Source of the DNA: Himantopus leucocephalus
Lineage: Eukaryota; Chordata; Aves; Charadriiformes; Recurvirostridae
Direction of reading: 5' to 3'
DNA length: 64,000 nt
NCBI GenBank assembly: GCA_003993805.1
Contig: RSEF01000003.1
Span: 106,484,852 to 106,548,851, forward strand
Both the position numbers and the translations under genes were made by a program. Shown here in pieces: positions 61,771 to 64,000 of the stretch (position 1 is its first letter; each line of letters begins with the position of its first letter). The notes beneath the pieces were generated by a model that did no database searches, was not told the origin of the DNA, and worked only from the letters and a program-made list of their open reading frames with translations.

Positions 61771-61959
61771 AGCTTAATTATTCAAAAATACAACCCGATT
61801 GAAGTGTGGTTTAGAAAGGACACATTCTTAAATTAATTACAGTCGTGATTTTCCCTGTAGCATGAAGATACAGTACCAGTATATGGCTTTGTAGATAGAA
61901 ATACAATCTTTTGCTGGGCTTCAGACTTTGTTTTGGTATAGACTCCACCAAACCTCTAC

Positions 61960-62060
61960 AGATCACGTAAATACCTATGTAGAAGCATGTGAATAGTCCC
62001 ACTGAAGCCCGTGGAGGATGTGTTGTTTGTACCTCACGTGGATCCAGCCCTTCATTTTTA
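61960..62060. repeat. Possible ancient amniote interspersed repeat
   Basis: The phrase gtagaagcatgtgaatagtc and then ccactgaagcccgtgg resembles a very old repeat common in turtles and birds (…atgtgagtagtcccattgaagtc…). It is short and diverged, and the family is not named. Confidence 0.35.
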
Positions 62061-63685
62061 GGGACATGCATAGACAGAAGAGTCTTGATGAAGAGTTCAA
62101 GCCAAGCAGAGAGGTGACCCTTTTCGGAGAGCCAGCAAAACACCATACCACCCCTGGCGTTGTGGTTCCTCTGTGCTGGCTTGCGTAGGGCTCACCTTTC
62201 CTCAGCTGCCTCTGGGGGAGGAATTTCTGCCCATCATCTTCGAAATAGACTCCTGGCTGCAGCACATACCCAGGAAATGGTGCAGTGAGATTTGTGTTCT
62301 CTGTCAATCTGCAGGAGATTTAAACAGATCATGACTGTAAATTTGATCTTTTGGGGAATTGTCTGAACTTCACGAGATATAAAGACATCTTTAGTTCTGA
62401 ATAGCACAGTATCCATTCAAGATGGGGTTTACTGTTTGCATCGCTCACACCTATAAACAGAATGGCACCAGGGCCTCTTTTCTGAGCATCAGGTCCTGGT
62501 TTGGTTTAGCTGAGTTCATCCTGTTGAACTCAGTTGCCATCTAAAACAGGGGGCTGCATCCAGACTGCCTGCCGGGGATGGGCCCTGGCCTTTTCTGGCT
62601 CCAGAACTGTGCCAGTTCCCAACTGGGAATTGTTTGGATGAATTCTGCCCAGCTCAGGCCAAAATTGTGTCAAGGGCCATTCTTAAAATTTATCAGCATA
62701 GACAATGAAGTTCATATCCTCGTGACACACCAGGGCACTGTTTCATTTACTAGTGTTGATGAACTTTACTAAATAATTTATTCCATAATGTTTTAAATCC
62801 ATTTCTTGTAGGAAGAAGTATGATTATCTGGATTCCTAGCTACACTTTGTCACCCTGTCTGAGGATCTGCCCCATAACATTTCTGAGGAAAACGTTGCGA
62901 TAACTCACTCCATGGCTGCAACACTTGCCTATTGCCACTCCTCTGCCCTCTTCCACTCCTTGCAGATCTCCCCCTCGCTTCTCTCCTCCCCTCTCACCTC
63001 CTATTCAAAATAATCAAGATATAAAGAAGATGTACTTTCAGAGGGCCAATTAAGCACAGCAGGGCACCAGCTGAGATGAGGAGCTGCAGTGAGTGAATTT
63101 AAATCAAGCTGCAGTTTCTGAGAGATGATCTCTGTACCATCACTGGAATATTCTTTAGCAGTGGCAACGGCTTCAGGCGGATCTGCACATCACCAGGGGA
63201 AGCTGAGCCTTACTCAGTATCACTGTGTGAGCCAGAAGTGTGAGTGAAAAAAAAAGAAAAAAAAGTTAAGTTATTGCTTGTGAATCACAAACATGGCTGC
63301 AAAATTTTATACTAAGCTTTTCCAGGTGACAGGGAAATGAGGAGCAAAAGAGAAAGTGGCACAGTTGGGTAAATCACAATATTAGCATACATTTATATAA
63401 CACGTGATTATAACGGCCCAGGATTGCAGAGGATTTAAAAAATAATTCTTTTATGTAAGGCAGCTACTTTTCAGTAGTTGCATTATCATCTCATGTCTGT
63501 ACTCTGTCCTTGGCAGAGACATTTTTCAGACACCACTCCACTGAAATAGAGATGCTTGAAAAAGGGAGCAATCAACACAACCCAGTGGATTTTAGGCTGG
63601 CCACAATTTTGAAGATAACCCAAAATTTCAGACCCTGCCATGGAACGTCTCCCCCATCCCCACTTTCTCATTCTTCCACTGCAAA
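62061..63685. other. Intergenic sequence, nothing recognised
   Basis: Unique sequence with an A-rich run near 63246-63265. No gene or repeat was recognised. Confidence 0.5.
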
Positions 63686-63905
63686 GTCCTTGATCTCCCG
63701 CGGCATAAGCCAGCCTCGGCCCCCTCGGCAGATGGCGGGGGTTGTGCGACCATGCATGCGCCACGCTGCTGCCGGCTGCGCCGCCTCTGCCCCCATGCCT
63801 GGTCCCCCGCTGCCGTGTGGCTGCTGGCCAAAGATCCCGCTCTCCTCTGCCCGCGGCTTTTGGGGCGGAAGCAGCAGCTGTGTGGCAGCGCACAACAGCG
63901 CTGTA
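63686..63905. other. Small CpG-rich islet
   Basis: By eye about 19 CpG occur in roughly 210 bases (cccgcggc twice, ggctgcgccgcc, ccccgctgccg), in otherwise CpG-poor DNA. GC content is about two thirds or more. Open frames of up to 156 codons on both strands follow from the GC content and resemble no known protein. It could be a promoter or enhancer island, or an orphan GC patch. Confidence 0.45.
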
Positions 63906-64000
63906 GGATGATTTAGGATAGGAAGTAGATAATTCGTCCAGCTGTCTCTGCAACATGGATCTAGGAAATAAAAGGTCTTTTTCTGATCAGCATCAGGTCA

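Noticed and set aside
1..64000. tRNA, rRNA, CRISPR, operon or phage-like systems
   Set aside because: I saw no tRNA arms with a matching anticodon loop, no spaced direct repeats and no prokaryotic gene layout. The window is vertebrate chromosome. An undescribed system is not supported.

Overview
The window looks like part of a bird chromosome. Three things point that way: vertebrate-type introns with GT..AG boundaries, several copies of the CR1 LINE whose 3' ends carry the ATTCTRTG octamer typical of birds and other sauropsids, and low gene density with AT-rich intergenic DNA. The species cannot be fixed from sequence alone. It is an assembled scaffold with gaps (100, 606 and 100 Ns, plus two single Ns).

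Left part, 1 to about 18.36 kb: the last seven coding exons of LPIN1 (lipin-1) on the plus strand. I built the exons by hand. All splice phases agree, and together they give 303 residues ending at a stop at 15982-15984. They hold the end of the linker region and the whole C-terminal catalytic domain, with the HAD-type DIDGT motif and the LGHIL coactivator motif. The N-terminal exons and the promoter lie to the left of the window. The 3' UTR has several AATAAA signals, and the best distal one would end the mRNA near 18.36 kb. Introns carry two CR1 fragments (2.10-3.50 kb and 11.84-12.40 kb), a piece of an endogenous-retrovirus LTR (7.85 kb) and simple repeats.

Right part, about 18.4 to 64 kb: I can support no gene here. 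In other amniotes LPIN1 is followed by a long gene-poor interval before TRIB2, and this stretch fits that. It holds CR1 fragments of different ages (18.5, 40.8, 48.2, 51.0, 51.5 and 53.7-54.9 kb), ancient SINE-like and palindromic repeats, LTR-like fragments, microsatellites, a few GC- and CpG-rich patches (22.4, 25.4, 50.4 and 63.7 kb), and AT-rich blocks with homeodomain or POU-type motifs that could be conserved enhancers (38.0, 42.2 and 61.5 kb).

I found no operon, CRISPR array, phage or other exotic system. The most useful leads are the candidate regulatory blocks, one exon-like segment at 44.93-45.01 kb beside an E-box palindrome, and two assembly gaps at the same place in two CR1 copies.
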